Assembly (NCBI GenBank): GCA_944470555.2
Contig: OX104129.1
Coordinates: 48,765,998 to 48,829,997 of the forward strand
Source: Heterobilharzia americana
Lineage: Eukaryota; Platyhelminthes; Trematoda; Strigeidida; Schistosomatidae
Length of the DNA: 64,000 nucleotides
Reading direction: 5' to 3'
Shown: positions 49,081 to 60,500 of the stretch, in pieces
How positions within the stretch are numbered: the first letter of the stretch is position 1
Layout of the letters: the number at the start of each line of letters is the position of its first letter
Notes under the pieces: generated by a model
The model's database searches: none
What the model saw: only the letters and a program-made list of their open reading frames with translations
Told to the model about the DNA's origin: nothing
Position numbers and translations under genes: made by a program

Positions 49081-49119
49081 TAGCCTTTAGATCCAATGAC
49101 CATTCATTAGTTGAGAAAC

Positions 49120-49335
49120 TAAGTCAACGAAGATAATAAAGTGGAACTCACTATTTGGATGGAGGCAATCGGCAAGAAGCCCTGGACCAGCATTTCGTGC
49201 TTGTACGCACTCGTCAGCAAGGGGTATCTGAAACTTCCATGGAACTGATGTCGTGCCTGGGCTCGGACCCGCGTCACTAAATGTTGTAGTCAGCGAAGTT
49301 ACCACTGAGCTATTTGGGCTGCGACCGACCTTCGC
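49120..49335 (-). mobile_element. tRNA-derived SINE, second type
   Basis: On the minus strand: A-box TAGCTCAGTGGTAA (49299-49312) and B-box GGGTCCGAGCCC (49259-49270), followed by a CATCAGTTCCATGGAAGTTT body and a GTCCAGGGCTTCTTGCCGAT stretch. A decayed copy lies at 58480-58625. No hammerhead motif is visible, so this is distinct from the other SINE families. Confidence 0.7.
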
Positions 49336-50574
49336 TGACCAATTACTGTAAAGTGGAACTCGTCAGGAGATATGATAATTTCTCAAATTCTACTACCTAA
49401 TAACTAGTATTGTTTTAGCAGTAGGAGATGAACATGGCAGTCTATAAATACATTTCTTGAAGCTATATTAAGCCAAAGATACACAGTTTCCATTTCAAAA
49501 CCATGTAAATTCTGTCGGGGTATGAAAAATATTGGAATGTCTTCTTGTGTTCGCAAAAGAATCACTGACACTTGCAACTTGGCCATTTTAAATCATAAGT
49601 GAAGAAAGTATCAAGGAAGCAGTTTTATAGAAAAGGCTAAGGTTTTTTGTAGATCAGAATGTATATGCAGAAATATAAACACTTTGCCATATTTTCATCG
49701 CTGCAGAAAGAGTCCGAACTTATTTTATTTCAGTGCATGGATTATCTTGTATAGTGTTAATTCTCACTAGTCAGAATCTTGTAACGTTGTTCCCGATGAC
49801 ACTGATTCTTGTGGTATCTGAACCCTGGTTAACGACTTATTCACTACCATTCTGTTATTTTGAATTCAGATTCAAAAACACTTTTATGTCTCTATTGCAC
49901 CACATATTGGTTCATATACAACCATGTTATATGTTGTTGCTTGTATTATCCCGTCTTTGATTGGACGCACGTCTTGGATTCCACAGCTTGCCATTATCCA
50001 TCATTAATATTAATATTAATACATTACTTGTCGTTGAGAAAAGCCATTCATATACTGTGGAAATTAAAGATAAGTACTATGCAAAGTCACTTCACATTTT
50101 GCATATATAATGGCGATAAGTTTGAACGCATCCTAACCAACAGTGGTCTGGACGGGTTGGGAAAACTTGGATATCGAGTTAGTATAATTCACCGCATAGG
50201 GTCTCTTTAACCTGTGTAATCCCAGCGTAGTATATCAGAACAAATAACAAAATAAACAAATATTTTGTACTATTCCTCAACGCTTCGATCTTGCTAGGAA
50301 GATTCTTCCCAAGCGTGTGAATCTGACATTACATTTTCAGGTTAATATTCAAGTTTCGTGCCAAAGGTGACCTTTATAATCATTCTAGCAGATCGTGATG
50401 TGGAGCAAAGATCAATACAATGTATGTGAGTGAATGAGTAAATAGATCAGAGAGGGATATCCCAGTTGCTCAAGTAATGTGGAACAAAAATGGAGCGGTG
50501 AAACTTAGTTTGACTACGAAAAGTAGAATGGGGTTGTGAGTCATCAGTCGTGAGAAAGAATAAATTAATATTTC
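49336..50574. other. No gene; possible SINE remnant
   Basis: At 49925-50020 the phrase TTGCTTGTATTATCCCGTC followed by TTTGATTGGA resembles the sequence left of the Sm-alpha-like SINE at 8508-8535, and the following GCCATTATCCATCATTAATA resembles the 3' end of the copy at 8.98 kb. Otherwise nothing specific. Confidence 0.35.
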
Positions 50575-50640
50575 AGGGTGACTTCAAAGGCCACCCTGGC
50601 AACTGCTCAAATAACCAATCAGTTGTCAGTATTTCGGAAT
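50575..50640. repeat. Foldback MITE-like unit, single arm (copy 3)
   Basis: CAGGGTGACTTCAAAGGCCA followed by CCCTGGCAACTGCTC and AAATAACCAATCAG is the left arm of the family seen at 35.9, 36.5 and 51.5 kb. The other arm is absent. Confidence 0.7.
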
Positions 50641-51248
50641 GAATATTTGAACATCAAACAATATACAATAATTAATAATAATGACAATAATAGTGATAAC
50701 CGTGATGATACTTAAGCTTATGATAACAGTTGAAGTCTGATGGATAGGTAACAGAGTGGATGGTTCATAGAATGTATGTGACTCAAAAGGAGAGTGAAAT
50801 TGATGAGATTTGTAAATAAGTAGAGTATCATGCTATAGGATTGGATTAGACAAGCTGTTAAAATAAAACCAACATTTTTGAAGAGATTAAGACGATTAAG
50901 TGAAATAACACCAGAAACTATTCAAAGATGAATACGTTCAGAATGAATCGTAATGTGAAATAAAGTTGTTTTCCACCTTCTCTTTGTACATTATTTGGAA
51001 CTGTCTAAGCAAGTCACTAATGTTTTCCTTATTAGTGGGATGTTTAATCGATGATTTCCGTTGATCGTAGAAGGATGCGAACAACCAAGCATATAGCTAT
51101 TGCAATGGCTCTCTCTCTGTGAGAAAAGAAAGCCCTTTCTATATAATCGTAACAGTTAAATTATAATAATACCTATCAGGAACAAAATTTAAGCAACCTT
51201 ATCATATATCTGACCTATACACCTATAATTTTAATTGTTGGGTGCTCT
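50641..51248. other. No gene seen
   Basis: AT-rich, with short AAT/ATG-rich runs near 50670-50710. Confidence 0.4.
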
Positions 51249-51380
51249 TCGACCTTCGAGGCTTGGCTTGAAAGTTTAATCACCAGGCGAGGTAACCTCA
51301 TCAGCACCATTATTTCATTCAAACGTCGCCTAGTCTTGTGATGAAGCTTCCAGGACCAAGCCTCAAAGATCGGAAAACAA
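51249..51380. repeat. Foldback repeat, second family
   Basis: The left arm CGACCTTCGAGGCTTGG...AATCACCAGGCGAGG mirrors the right arm CGTCGCCTAGTCTTGTGATG...CCAAGCCTCAAAGATCGG. Arms of about 45 bp with small gaps, loop about 40 bp. Different sequence from the MITE-like unit that starts 100 bp later. Confidence 0.7.
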
Positions 51381-51475
51381 ACATCATTCTTATCCTGGGC
51401 TTTACATCTACCATCTCAATACGTAATTTGGGCTTAAATAGGTAATCTCAAAGCTGAGGAATGATGCTGTTTTTG

Positions 51476-51621
51476 GAGTGAATTTATAAAAGCCACCCTA
51501 GCAACAACTGAAATAACTAATCAGACTGCTCTATTTTATAAAAATCTGCCTTTCCAACCGAAATAAAGAAACCTGATTGGTTATTTTAATCGTTGCTAGG
51601 GTGGCATTTAAAGTCGTCCCC
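51476..51621. mobile_element. Foldback MITE-like unit (copy 4), best preserved
   Basis: The left arm AAAGCCACCCTAGCAACAAC then TGAAATAACTAATCAG is inverted in the right arm CTGATTGGTTATTTTAATCG then TTGCTAGGGTGGCATTTAAAG. About 146 bp in all with an AT-rich middle. Confidence 0.8.
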
Positions 51622-52255
51622 ATTTAGAGCTGAATAGTGAAATCTGTAGACATTCAGCTGATCATTCATCATCATTTGGTTTACAATATTTCAAGTGGTT
51701 AATATAACAAGTGAACTTGTTAGGTACCTTGTGTTTTCAGTGAACAATGAATACATTCAACTAAAAGAAATGAAACATGATGCTTTCTGTCTTGATTTGT
51801 CTCTTTGTATATAACATAAAAGTACATACGTACATGCACAAACAAATAATATGCAATACTTTCGAATTTGATCTCATTTGCATACAGAATCCTACGCTTT
51901 AAAAATGATTGGAGAAAGTTAATTCATCCTCATTCATTAAACTAATTGGTCTCATCAGATATGTATTCACACATTTATAAAGAAATGGATATCTGATGTA
52001 AGTCACCTATATCAGGAAAGGCTTGAGATGAAAAAACAATTGAAATTTTCACCTGTCATTGTCTGAGTTTCTTCATTTTGTCTGTCAATAGAATAAAAGT
52101 TGAAATATTATTATAAAGTGAGAATTCTGAATTCCAGAGAGGTTTTCTATATATATCTTTTTGAAATATGGACTAAATATTTGCTACAAATATTCATTAT
52201 GTAACAGTTTTCGATTACGTCGTATGAAGACATTTTCGACATATGCATATGCACA
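51622..52255. other. No gene seen
   Basis: AT-rich, no recognised repeat or exon. Confidence 0.4.
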
Positions 52256-52353
52256 TATTTATGTAGTTCAGTGGGTACAGTGTCAGGCCGGAAATCCGGT
52301 GGTCGCTAGTTCGAATCCTACCTGCAATCATCGCCCAGTATATATATATATAT
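52256..52353 (+). repeat. tRNA-like SINE head followed by TA repeat
   Basis: TAGTTCAGTGGGTACAGTG resembles an A-box and TAGTTCGAATCCTACC a B-box, 30-odd bases apart, then a (TA)n stretch at 52338-52353. The 5' side does not pair with the 3' TACCTGC, so it is not a functional tRNA gene. Best read as a third tRNA-derived repeat. Confidence 0.6.
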
Positions 52354-53395
52354 ATGATCGAGTGATGGTTCGATAGACGGATATGATAGAAGATAGTAGA
52401 CCAATACCTTTTAAACTATGATATTTGTATATAAAGCTGGACGTGGTATTAATCTATGGATTTGATCCGAGTTGTATTTTTTAAAGAGTGTGATATCTTG
52501 AAGGAACGAACTTTGTACAAAGTTTCACACTCATCTGTCTACCTTTATTAAATTTTTGAAACTAGTTTAGGATTTGTCCTGGTGCGAAATTGACAGACGC
52601 AAAGACCAATCACTAATTATTCGGACTTGTCACGTACCCACGAGTACGAGACCAAGAACACGATAGCGTAGTCTGATGAAATAGTATATTTGGATGGTTG
52701 TGCCAAGATACCGATGCGTTCCAACTAACTGGCTAGTGAGTCTAATACGAGCAGTGCAACGTAACATGACAGCGTGCCAAATGGCGAGGATGCTTGACCG
52801 GGTGCCTTCAGCTTAGCGAGTCCAGTTAAACTATCAAGGTCAGCATCCATGTTGAATGTCATCGAACCCTAGGCTATTGATTTTGGGGAAGTGTGTGACG
52901 CTACGCTAGTTATTTTGTTGTTCAAAACCTTGATATTCTTGCGTAAAATGATTTTCTGAACTTCTAGACGTTTATCAGTTGCAAAGATTGTGAACCTGGT
53001 TACACTTTTATCTGACTAATCAACGAACTGTGTTGGCACTATGTTTGTTTGTGTAATTGTAGTTTAGCAACCAAGTGCAACATTAGAAGTTCTGTTCGAG
53101 TCGTCGTTAACTTTTAGTATGCTTATTTACTAATTATAATCCGACTCAGAAATTAACTTAATCTTCTGGCATAAATCAGAAAGTAAATTTTGAGGACACA
53201 AACGGTGAATTGATCCTGCTGCTTACAACCTAAGAAATACAGATAATAAATGCAGTCGTAACTTCAAATATTTTTAGTTTACAGTCAACCTCCTCATAGT
53301 GAATTGCGAGATTGAGTTTTCCACGTAAAGTTACTCAGATGGTTCTGGGTAGTTTTATAGTTAGTTAGACGTATATTAACAGTATATGATAAAAG
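52354..53395. other. No gene; GC-richer unassigned block
   Basis: 52560-52900 is less AT-rich than its surroundings (for example CACGTACCCACGAGTACGAG then ACCAAGAACACG) and may be part of a retroelement, perhaps linked to the Penelope-like fragment that follows. I could not identify it. Confidence 0.3.
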
Positions 53396-53398
53396 ACC

Positions 53399-53715
53399 AT
53401 GAACGTTGAACTAACTAAATGGACAGAAACCGAAAGGAGGGTGTCTGCTAGATTTTATGAGCATATTCCAAGAAATCTATATCTGAAAGGTAGACAGTTC
53501 TTTACCAGTGCAATCACCAGGCACCTGATGAAAATAGGACATCGATTAGTTACTTCTCAATCCTTGAGGATAGTCAACAAACAAAGAACGCCATGTTTAT
53601 TACGATTTGCGGAAGCTGTTGCCGTCAAACATTTTTAACCTGACCTATGTACTCAGAAGGAGACTGTAATTAAACTTTTTTACCTTGATAACTATATATA
53701 ATTTTTGCATATGTG
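53399..53715 (+). pseudogene. Penelope-like element, GIY-YIG endonuclease end
   Basis: The + strand reads RRVSARFYEHIPRNLY, then SAITRHLMKIGHRLV, QSLRIVNKQRTPCLLRFAEA, VAVKHF, a TAA stop, and PDLCTQKETVIKL in the same frame. The arrangement (R.S.R..EHIP, ITRHL...GH, LR.AEA.AI, then LC.QK..V..L) matches the C-terminal GIY-YIG endonuclease region of trematode Penelope-like retroelements as I know them. The stop at 53636-53638 and the lack of RT upstream show a dead, 5'-truncated copy. Telling it from other GIY-YIG proteins would need an alignment. Confidence 0.65.
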
Positions 53716-55400
53716 TATATAGTCTTCCTTTTCTGATTGCATCATCTCTTCATACATTACTGAGTTACTGGTAATCACCCATCTTAACGTCTTTTCAGTC
53801 TTTTCATGCAATCACGTTACCTACCAGGTCTTAAGTAACAACTTCTCCTATACTTCTCTCTGTCTGAAGAATTTCCTATCTCATCATATATAAATTACCA
53901 TTGATTTTGACTAGGGTTTGTGATTATGAATCCTGTGTTTCTTTGACTCACTACCTTATTGTTAATCCTGGATTTCAAATCTTCATTTAAACCTACATAT
54001 TTAAAGTATGTTATGTCATTATTACTAATAATATTTCATTTCACCTGTAGGCTATTTGCAGCTTATGAAAGGCCGTATAATGAAATTAGCTCATTTTATT
54101 CTACAAATATCTCCGTCTTTGAATTGTTGCAAAATTTTTTTCATAAGCCAGTTCAACTCACTGTAACCATTGTATGAATGTACAGTAGTGAGATAGATAG
54201 GATTTGAAACAACAGTCTGCTCATTATAAAAATGATCTTTGTCATTATTTAATTAAATTATTGTGCGTATATTCTTTATTCCATATTAGTGAGAGATAAT
54301 ATTTGATAGTGATATTCAATTAAATCACAATCTTTCAAAAGCATTCGAACTTACAATTGTTTTGGTGTCAGGTGTTGAGTACCAGTCGACAGGATATCTT
54401 GAACCTAGTTTTCTTGTCACTTGGTGCATCTGCAACTATAAATAAACTGATTTTCCATACGTCTACTAAGAACAAAACACCTATATGAGTGACCTACTGG
54501 TGACCGATTTGCTCAGCCTAAAGGTTATTTATCACATTTTTCTAGATGTGAAAGTTGGAAATTATTTTTAAAGGAGCATATTATGATAAAAAACTGAATC
54601 TTTCTTTAAGAAACTTATATATCAATAATATCCAGGTAGATGTTATAGTGTAACAGTCAGTAGCATGTTTTTAAGTGGGAATCATGCTGACAGAAAGATT
54701 GTTGAATATTTATGCTTATGTGTAAGTCTGATTATCATTAAGGAATGGCAATAATGTTCTCAATGGGAATTGAACTCAGTAACCGCAGCTTCAAATAATG
54801 AAGCGTTTTACATTTGGTTGGTAACTTATGATAAGCACGTCTTCATTAACAAGTTTGAGCTTCATTTGAAGCTTCAGTATTTATCCGTCTATTAATGTGC
54901 AACCATGATCTCATTTTCCCTCATAAGCTCATAAATTACAAATCCACAGCGTTTCAGATTTTAGTCCTGATAAATCACAAATTTTGATAATTGATCAAAA
55001 GTTTAGATCATCTTATCTTTTGTTCAGTTGCGTTCCACAGACAAATTGCAACCCAATAACCAGGTATGTGTCTATGCTCCACGTCACAAGTCTAACTTTA
55101 TTTTACAGGGGCTTATTCAGCTATTTTGTCGATGAAGCTAAAGTAGGTGACGTACAGTTTAAACTCAGAACTTACTGCATAAAAAGTAAAATATCTGAGC
55201 TAATAAACCTCTCATAATTACCAATTTTATCAGAATAAGGAATACCATACAACCACACCGAATACGAAGTTCGGGAAAGCAAGAAAAAAATACATACAGA
55301 TGGAAGACTAAACCGAATATTCATCAGGTGCTGTATAACCGTAGTGAATTCAGGCAAAGCGCATTTATACTTTACAGTCCCTAGACCGAATCCCCAACCT
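53716..55400. other. No gene seen
   Basis: AT-rich. An open frame at 54984-55217 follows a plausible acceptor (TTATTTTACAG at 55099-55109) but has no family resemblance, so it is not called an exon. Confidence 0.35.
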
Positions 55401-55639
55401 CGCCTGGTTAACTAGTTCACTAGTTACTAGCCAGTCCTAAGCCCGGATAAAGAGGGAAGGTTCAGCATAGAGATAGCAACCCTACCCCGTAAAACCAATC
55501 CAATCCCTAAATAAGTATCAAAGCACAAAGTGAATACAGAAAATAAAAAACATTATTCCTCGCTGGAATCGGAGACACGAGATGACGCCGGTTGGTGAAA
55601 GCCTTCGGGAAGCCAATTGGCAGATGTGTCTTCTCTGGA

Positions 55640-58195
55640 TGAAAGCAAAAGTAAACATGGGGACACGGAATGTTCACACCATGTATGAAACCAGCTGGCA
55701 AGGCTGTCCAGATTGCAAAAGGGGTGAGTAGGTATGACATGGAAGTGCTTGGAATCTGCGATAGAAGATGGAACGGAAGTGGACTCTCCAAACTGTCAAC
55801 TGGGGAGCAGTCAGTAATCCACTCCGATATTGTCACCCAGACAGCGACCACGAGCACACTGATTTATGGAGTGGCTATCTCGATGACCCCTTGAAGAGCA
55901 TCGAAGACTGTCATGCAGTGATAACCAATGTCCCCCACGATCAGGATCATGACAGCAAGATGGATTCAGCTCAAAAAGAAGGAAGGTCACAATCATACAA
56001 TGCTACGCTACACACCTACAAATAATGGAGATGAAGAGAAGGAGGAGGAATGCTACAGACAACTGCAATCAGTGATGGATAAGACTGCATTTAGTGAGAC
56101 ATCAAAATTCTAATAGGTTTGGTGACATGAATGCCAAACTGGGAGCGAATAACACAGGAAGAGAACGAATCATGGATGGAGAAGGATTCGGTGAAATGAT
56201 GAATGAGAATGGAGAACTGTTTGCAGATTTCTGCACATTCAACGATTTGGTGATTGGTGGCGAAGCAGTGTGTACAAACACAAGGATATTCACAAGGCAG
56301 TGACATGGATTTGATTTCACCAGACATCAGGACACACTGAAAACCAGATCGACTTCATCTCAATGTGAATAAAGTGAAGATGAAGACGCAGCCTCCTGGA
56401 CAGAAGATGAGATCAAGAAGAGGAGCAGATGTAGGTTCACACCACTGACTATCAAGTGCAAGGAACCTACCTCCAAATCCAGTAGAAAGCCTTCAGTCCA
56501 AGAAAGCTGGTGATAGACGACAGTTGAAGTTGAACACCCATAACAGAAAGTAAAGTGCAGGACGAAACTACAAAGGACATCTTCACGTCAGTCTGCGATG
56601 AGGACAAAATGGGAGACACTAGGCAACATCGTTGAGGAAACCTGAGTGTAAGGACACTGGAACTCTTTGAAAGCTGTGTGGAAGGAGACCTGCATAACCG
56701 TGTTAGGAGGGAAAAAGAAGAAGAAGAAGAAGAGGCAAGACAAGGAATGGATCTCGACTGACCCATGGAAGCTGATATAGGTGGTGAAGCTGCTGATGGT
56801 GAAGCAGGAGATGAACGAGTGCAAGGGAGGAAAACGAAAGGGGACTGAGTACAACCTATAAAACAGTAGACTGGAGAAAGAGGTGAAGAAGTGTGAATGG
56901 AAAGAGAAGAGATACTTCTACGACACATTGGCAAGTGAAGCAGAACAGGCTGCTTGTAGGAGGGACAGAGACCTGACAACATTATATCAACTATAAGTGT
57001 AAAACTTGGGCACTGTGGTCGAGTGTAATTCCATTTTAGTCTGTTTATTAGAAATATCACACAGTGAAACAGTAGCATTTACTAGATAACGTTTCGGACA
57101 TAATTTGTTGTCCATATTCATATGAATCCATTTGAGGATGCCACATGCCAAGTAATTCACAATGGAAAGCTCAGTAATGCCTTTGAAGTGAAGACAGGAG
57201 TAAGACAAGGCTGCCACCTACTATCACCGATGATTTTTTTTCCTGATTGTGGTTGACTGGACTGGATCATGCAACAGACAACTGTGAGGAGCGAGAAGAT
57301 GGACATACACTGACTGAATCGATGAAAAGAGCCCATGAAATTTGGATTTCACCGCCGATGATGATTTATGTCTAATGTCTTGTGGCACAAACTCGAAGAT
57401 CCACAGGCGAAAACTAACAAGTTGACAAAAGAGGCAGGGCAGTGAAGACAGGACTTCCTTCTGGTGAATGTGGAGAAGACAGAGGTGATGAAGAGAAACC
57501 TAAAGGAAGTAGTCTCGTTCACCTATCTGGGAAAGATAGCATCGTTTGAAATATAGGTGGTGGTGTCACAGATGAGAACGTCAAGACCAGGATCGGAAAG
57601 ACAGCAAGACCGGCATTCCTTCATCAACCTGAAATCAGTGTGGAGATCTACTGCACTCCACTCAGCATAAAGCGTGAACAAGATCCAGATTTTCAACACT
57701 AAGTCGGTGAAGTCAGTGCTTCTATGTGATGGTTGAGAGACTTGGCTTGTCACGAAAACCATTTCCAACAAATCGCAGACATTCGTCAGCAGCTGTAGCC
57801 CACTCTCACTTTATATTGAAGATGAGATTAGATGGTGATAAAGAATAAGCAAGGAGGAACTCTGACCTGACAATGAACCAACCAAGAACCTATCGCCCAA
57901 CAAGTATTTAGAAGAAAGTGAATATGGGTTGGGCATACACTGAGAAGGCTGACTGGGGACATCACCCACCAGGTCAGGTCATCGAGTGGAATGGAAAGGG
58001 GGAACGGATGAGTTGGGTGTCCGAGGGGATGGTGACCTGGAGTAGATGGTGTGAGGAAGAAATGAGAGGTTGTGGGCAGTCGTGGATCCAGGTTTTGAAG
58101 ACTGTAGAGAAGAGAGTGCAATGGAGGCGTGCTATTGAAACCCTATGTTCCACTAGGAACCTAAGGGATAAATAATAATTATAATAATTTATCGG
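55640..58195 (+). mobile_element. RTE-like LINE (copy D) with endonuclease remnant
   Basis: The longest RTE copy. Endonuclease: a NMGTRNVHTMYETSWQ start near 55655, MEVLGICDRRWNGSGLSKLS (55739-55798), MLRYTPTNNGDEEKEEECYR, FGDMNAKLGANN, then EGFGEMMNENGELFADFCTF and NDLVIGG (56120-56260). This matches AP-endonuclease blocks of RTE elements. RT: the finger and first palm part is missing; a foreign segment of about 130 bp (56995-57125) lies in its place, then a NAFEVKTGVRQGC-like block (57175-57215) and an LDFTADDDLCL region, then the C-terminal block. 3' tail AATAATAATTATAATAATTT. The sequence from about 55370 may be 5' untranslated region. Confidence 0.87.
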
Positions 58196-58477
58196 GAATG
58201 ATTAAACTGACGTGTGAAATTTCCATAGTTGAGACTGATTGTGAAGTGTACTACTAGGCTTTGTATAAGTAAATTTCTTAGCATGGAGTTCCTGAAACAA
58301 AGACAGTTACATCATCAAATCATTTTCTGTAACAAACAACTTCAGAATTACAGTGAGAGTTCAAAATTTTTTCATGACCATTTATTATTCACTGATTGTT
58401 TATTTTGTACAGTAATCAAGTTGGTGAGCATTATGACCTGTAGATTTAACAACTATGAGTTAGTGAGAAGTTGTTAG
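58196..58477. other. No gene seen
   Basis: Short AT-rich spacer; nothing specific. Confidence 0.35.
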
Positions 58478-58479
58478 AT

Positions 58480-58625
58480 GTTAGGCAATTGGAAGTAACT
58501 GGCAGGAGGCCCTGGATCTAGGTTTTGCGCTTGTTGGCATTTCCTAGCAGGACGCATCTAAAACCCCGATGGAACTAATGTCACGTCTGAGGTTGGAACC
58601 TGTGTCATGCAGTTCCACATTCATT
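58480..58625 (-). repeat. Decayed copy of the second-type SINE
   Basis: AGGCCCTGGATCTAGGTTTT then GCGCTTGTTGGC and CCGATGGAACTAATGTCACG parallel the element at 49.13-49.27 kb (AGCCCTGGACCAGCATTTCGTGCTTG...CATGGAACTGATGTCGTG). The tRNA-like head is hardly recognisable. Confidence 0.55.
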
Positions 58626-59460
58626 GGAGAGTAACGAACTTTGGTTGTCTAGTTCTGAGGGCTAAACTTATTATATGGATCATTTTGAGAAGAATGTGCT
58701 GTAATCATGATAGTTAGTCTGCTAACCTAACATGCTGAAAAGACAATTATTTCTTGAGAGAATTCTGGTGTGTTTATCAATTTGTCCATAGCATGAGAAG
58801 CGAGAGTCATTCTCTGCATTCTTTGGGAGTTGAACGTATTTTAGTCGGCTTCGTTTTTCACCAATGACATGAAGTTAACGAGCATGATGAAAATCGTTAA
58901 CCATAAATAAAGAAAGAGGCATCTTACCTATCTGAATTTCTCACTAAACAACCTATTCTGAAGGCTCTGTAAAGGTTGTCTGTAAGGCATATTATAAAAA
59001 AGGGGGTTTGTACACTTTGAATATGAACATTCGTCATCGTCGTCAGCATAAACCGTCAGTCAGAGTATATGCGAAATAAGTCAGTAAGTTGGAATTCGTA
59101 GTTAAATTAATTAAAGGACTGACTACTTTAAGGTTTCATATTGATTCATTGAACTAATAGGATGGAAAATATTTTAGCTAATAACATCTAAAGTGAACAC
59201 TGTGCAATCTTAAAACACACTACACTCGTCAAAGATTGCCATATTTGGAGTCAGTCAAGCTTTGCGGCAAACGTCAGTTCCTGCACGAATAACAAAGGGA
59301 AAGTTTAGTTTCATTCTCGCAACCAAACAGATGAGTTGTATTTTTACGTCGTTTACCCATTCTACCTCCAGAAGTTTAACTAACCTCTTCATAATTCTGA
59401 TAACTCATAGATACCTAGAATTTGAACAGTTTCGTACGTGTAAAATGGTAAAAAGACATA
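58626..59460. other. No gene seen
   Basis: AT-rich, no supported feature. Confidence 0.35.
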
Positions 59461-59462
59461 AT

Positions 59463-59797
59463 TTCAAGATGGTATTCATCACAGGCTGACAGTAGTTGCA
59501 GAACCACTAAAAACCCGGGAGCATTGAATGGATGTTTCATCCTGATATAGGGTTAGTACGGGGCTTCCTGTCTATCTTCTCCAACTAAGAAAAACCCACC
59601 AAAGTGCATCGTGATGGTGAACCTCCTAGCTTGGTGGCCACATAGAATGAGCGGTAAAATTCTGTCAACCCTCAGGACTATAGAACATGAAATCGGTTGC
59701 TCTCCAGTGGCCAGTCAATACGGCTATACAGCCCACCCAAGTTTTCAGAGGTTCTCCAAATAATGTCAGTCTACGATAAATGCCATCTTGAAATCAG
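59463..59797. mobile_element. Degenerate family 2 element with terminal inverted repeats
   Basis: The left end ATTTCAAGATGGTATTCATC then ACAGGCTGACAG...GGGAGCATTG is inverted at the right end (CCCAAGTTTTCAGAGGTTCT...GTCAGTCTACGATAAATGCC then ATCTTGAAAT). The arms are about 60-65 bp, and the left also keeps a decayed hammerhead region (GGATGTTTCATCCTGATATA). The middle carries a changed tRNA-like and body sequence. The same overall design as the 44.9- and 47.5-kb elements, but older. Confidence 0.7.
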
Positions 59798-60500
59798 TAA
59801 GCCTCCACAAGCCTCCAAACATTCATATTTTCTACTGAAAAGGAGTCAAATGATTTGTCTTCAATGATTAACCTATAATGCGAGGGTACCACTCATATTT
59901 TATATTCAATTAAGTTCTAATTTAGTAGTAAACATATTCTGCTGACGAATGCCAACAGACGTGAAACTTAGGTCAACCACAGGTTCCTATTATTTGACTG
60001 CAAACATATAACAGAACACAGATTAAAAGATTTTTAAGTTATTGATGCTGTATAAAGTATGTCACCTACAGATGATTGTATAAAAAGTATTTGTCAGAAA
60101 CTACCAGACATTTTTCATATCATTGGGTAGAAAATTCCAGGATGTTTGGTCATTCCTACGTATACCATGTCCTCGAAGTTTTTAAATACTTAGGAAAGAT
60201 GAGCAAATAAATATAATAGCAAAACGTGAGCGCTGTGCTCTGTTTTATCGTAATAAACCTTTAAAATTCCTGTTAAGACTTTTTTTACAGTATGACTACT
60301 CTCATTATTTTAGTTGTTCCACATATTAACCATCTTGTGATGATATATCGACTCTATTCCTGCACTCAGCTGAATTCATTTCATTCTTTATGCTAATCAC
60401 TCACTCGACACAGTGTGACCTTTAACTTTATTATGAATTTTCCCTCCCCTTACATCTGATCACCAATCAACTGAAAAAGTTTACACTCAACTTATCACCA
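59798..60500. other. No gene seen
   Basis: AT-rich. The region ends at the 5' junction of the next LINE copy. Confidence 0.4.

Noticed and set aside
52256..52330. Possible tRNA gene
   Set aside because: A- and B-box-like motifs exist, but the acceptor ends do not pair; more likely a SINE head.
54984..55217. Open frame after a plausible splice acceptor
   Set aside because: No family resemblance and no partner exon; kept as unassigned.
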